Shown here: one piece after another, positions 63,721 through 64,000 of the stretch
How the letters are laid out: every line of letters starts with the position of its first letter
How positions within the stretch are numbered: position 1 is the stretch's first letter
Assembly (NCBI GenBank): GCA_044228685.1
Contig: JBGAUL010000008.1
Span: 62,001 to 126,000, forward strand
Direction: 5' to 3'
DNA from: JBBATK01 sp044228685
GTDB lineage: Bacteria; Bacteroidota; Ignavibacteria; Kapaibacteriales; NICIL-2
Length of the DNA: 64,000 bases
Position numbers and translations under genes: made by a program
Notes under the pieces: model-generated
What the model saw: the letters and a program-made list of their open reading frames with translations, nothing else
Databases searched by the model: none
Told to the model about the DNA's origin: nothing

Positions 63721-64000
63721 TTAGTGATACTCTGCAATGCGCTGACGTGTAGTTGAAATTGCCTTGACAGCCGGAATCGTAAGAAGAACGACGTTTCCAT
63801 CCACGCCAAGGGATGCAATTGAGACGCTGCAGTTCATACGACGGAATTGCGATGCAGCAACGCCTAATCGGAACATGATGTTGTCCTGATCCAGATGCAA
63901 ATCGTCAATCAGATTGTTGAGTGACGAGTTGTACTGCTCGATCATCGATGATACATGCTCATTAGCCGGAGCGAGCAATTGTAATTCAAGCACACCTTCT
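63721..64000 (-). CDS. Unknown protein, 5' partial at window edge
   Basis: The minus-strand frame stays open to the end of the window, so the start is outside. About 93 codons of the C-terminal part are visible: mixed helix and strand, with Met/Asp-rich helices (SSMIEQYNSSLNNLIDDLHL) and a later strand GNVVLLTIPAV. Not recognised. It converges with pdxJ with 8 bases between the stops. Confidence 0.55.
   Translation of the reverse strand, partial: EGVLELQLLAPANEHVSSMIEQYNSSLNNLIDDLHLDQDNIMFRLGVAASQFRRMNCSVSIASLGVDGNVVLLTIPAVKAISTTRQRIAEYH

Overview
The window looks like chromosome from a flagellated member of the Bacteroidota/Kapabacteria-Ignavibacteria side of the FCB group. Four things point there. 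Five secreted proteins carry C-terminal type IX secretion (T9SS) sorting domains. The succinate dehydrogenase operon is the Bacteroidota-type sdhC-sdhA-sdhB. A tRNA promoter matches the Bacteroidota housekeeping form TTTG-N19-TAnnTTTG, and nine other exact TAnnTTTG boxes sit just upstream of genes. FlhF and FliA imply flagella, which argues for Kapabacteria or Ignavibacteria rather than typical Bacteroidia. Base composition is mid-range by eye. I see no phage, insertion sequence, CRISPR array or rRNA: this is mainly core genome with a generous set of surface and secreted proteins.

Layout. 1-3.2 kb: 3' part of a T9SS-exported multidomain protein. 3.4-6 kb: flagellar control genes flhF, a small membrane/coiled-coil protein and fliA. 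6.1-8.9 kb (minus): SirB1-like protein, LOG-family protein and ygfZ. 9-13.1 kb: secreted subtilase, SDR and a secreted beta-propeller. 13.1-16.6 kb (minus): sdhCAB. 16.9-20.7 kb: outer-membrane-like protein and two amino-acid permeases. 20.9-27.7 kb: peroxiredoxin, Nif3-like protein, zinc-ribbon protein, the RNase P RNA gene, an HPt protein, speB, dapD and a Memo-family protein. 27.7-33.6 kb: xseAB (minus), then the tightly overlapping run ispF, histidine kinase, ruvX, GWxTD protein. 33.6-35.2 kb (minus): ABC-2 permease and a small Cys-containing membrane protein. 35.3-42.1 kb: secreted FG-GAP/ASPIC-UnbV protein, murQ, ABC exporter and lipoprotein. 42.2-44.4 kb (minus): ATP-grasp enzyme and a broken esterase gene. 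44.5-48.6 kb: tRNA-Ala, tRNA-Asp, YpdA-like reductase (minus), peptide-binding lipoprotein and tsaC. 48.8-54.9 kb: ptsH, ptsI, folB, folK, dnaG and dapA. 55-60.3 kb: a giant T9SS protein with a propeller and Ig-like repeats. 60.3-64 kb: GroES-like protein, feoB and feoA (minus), pdxJ, and a partial unknown gene.

The points most worth following are: a perfect 21-bp dyad over the inferred feoAB promoter and start site; an esterase gene with both a frameshift at A7 and a missing C-terminus beside an intact ATP-grasp gene; an FlhF whose later GTPase motifs are degenerate at a locus with no flhG; a shared Cys-containing module in two T9SS cargo proteins; and Bacteroidota-type promoters together with clear Shine-Dalgarno sequences. 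I found no convincing wholly new multigene system.

Coordinates and residue numbers were counted by hand. Family assignments rest on motif recognition, not on database searches.
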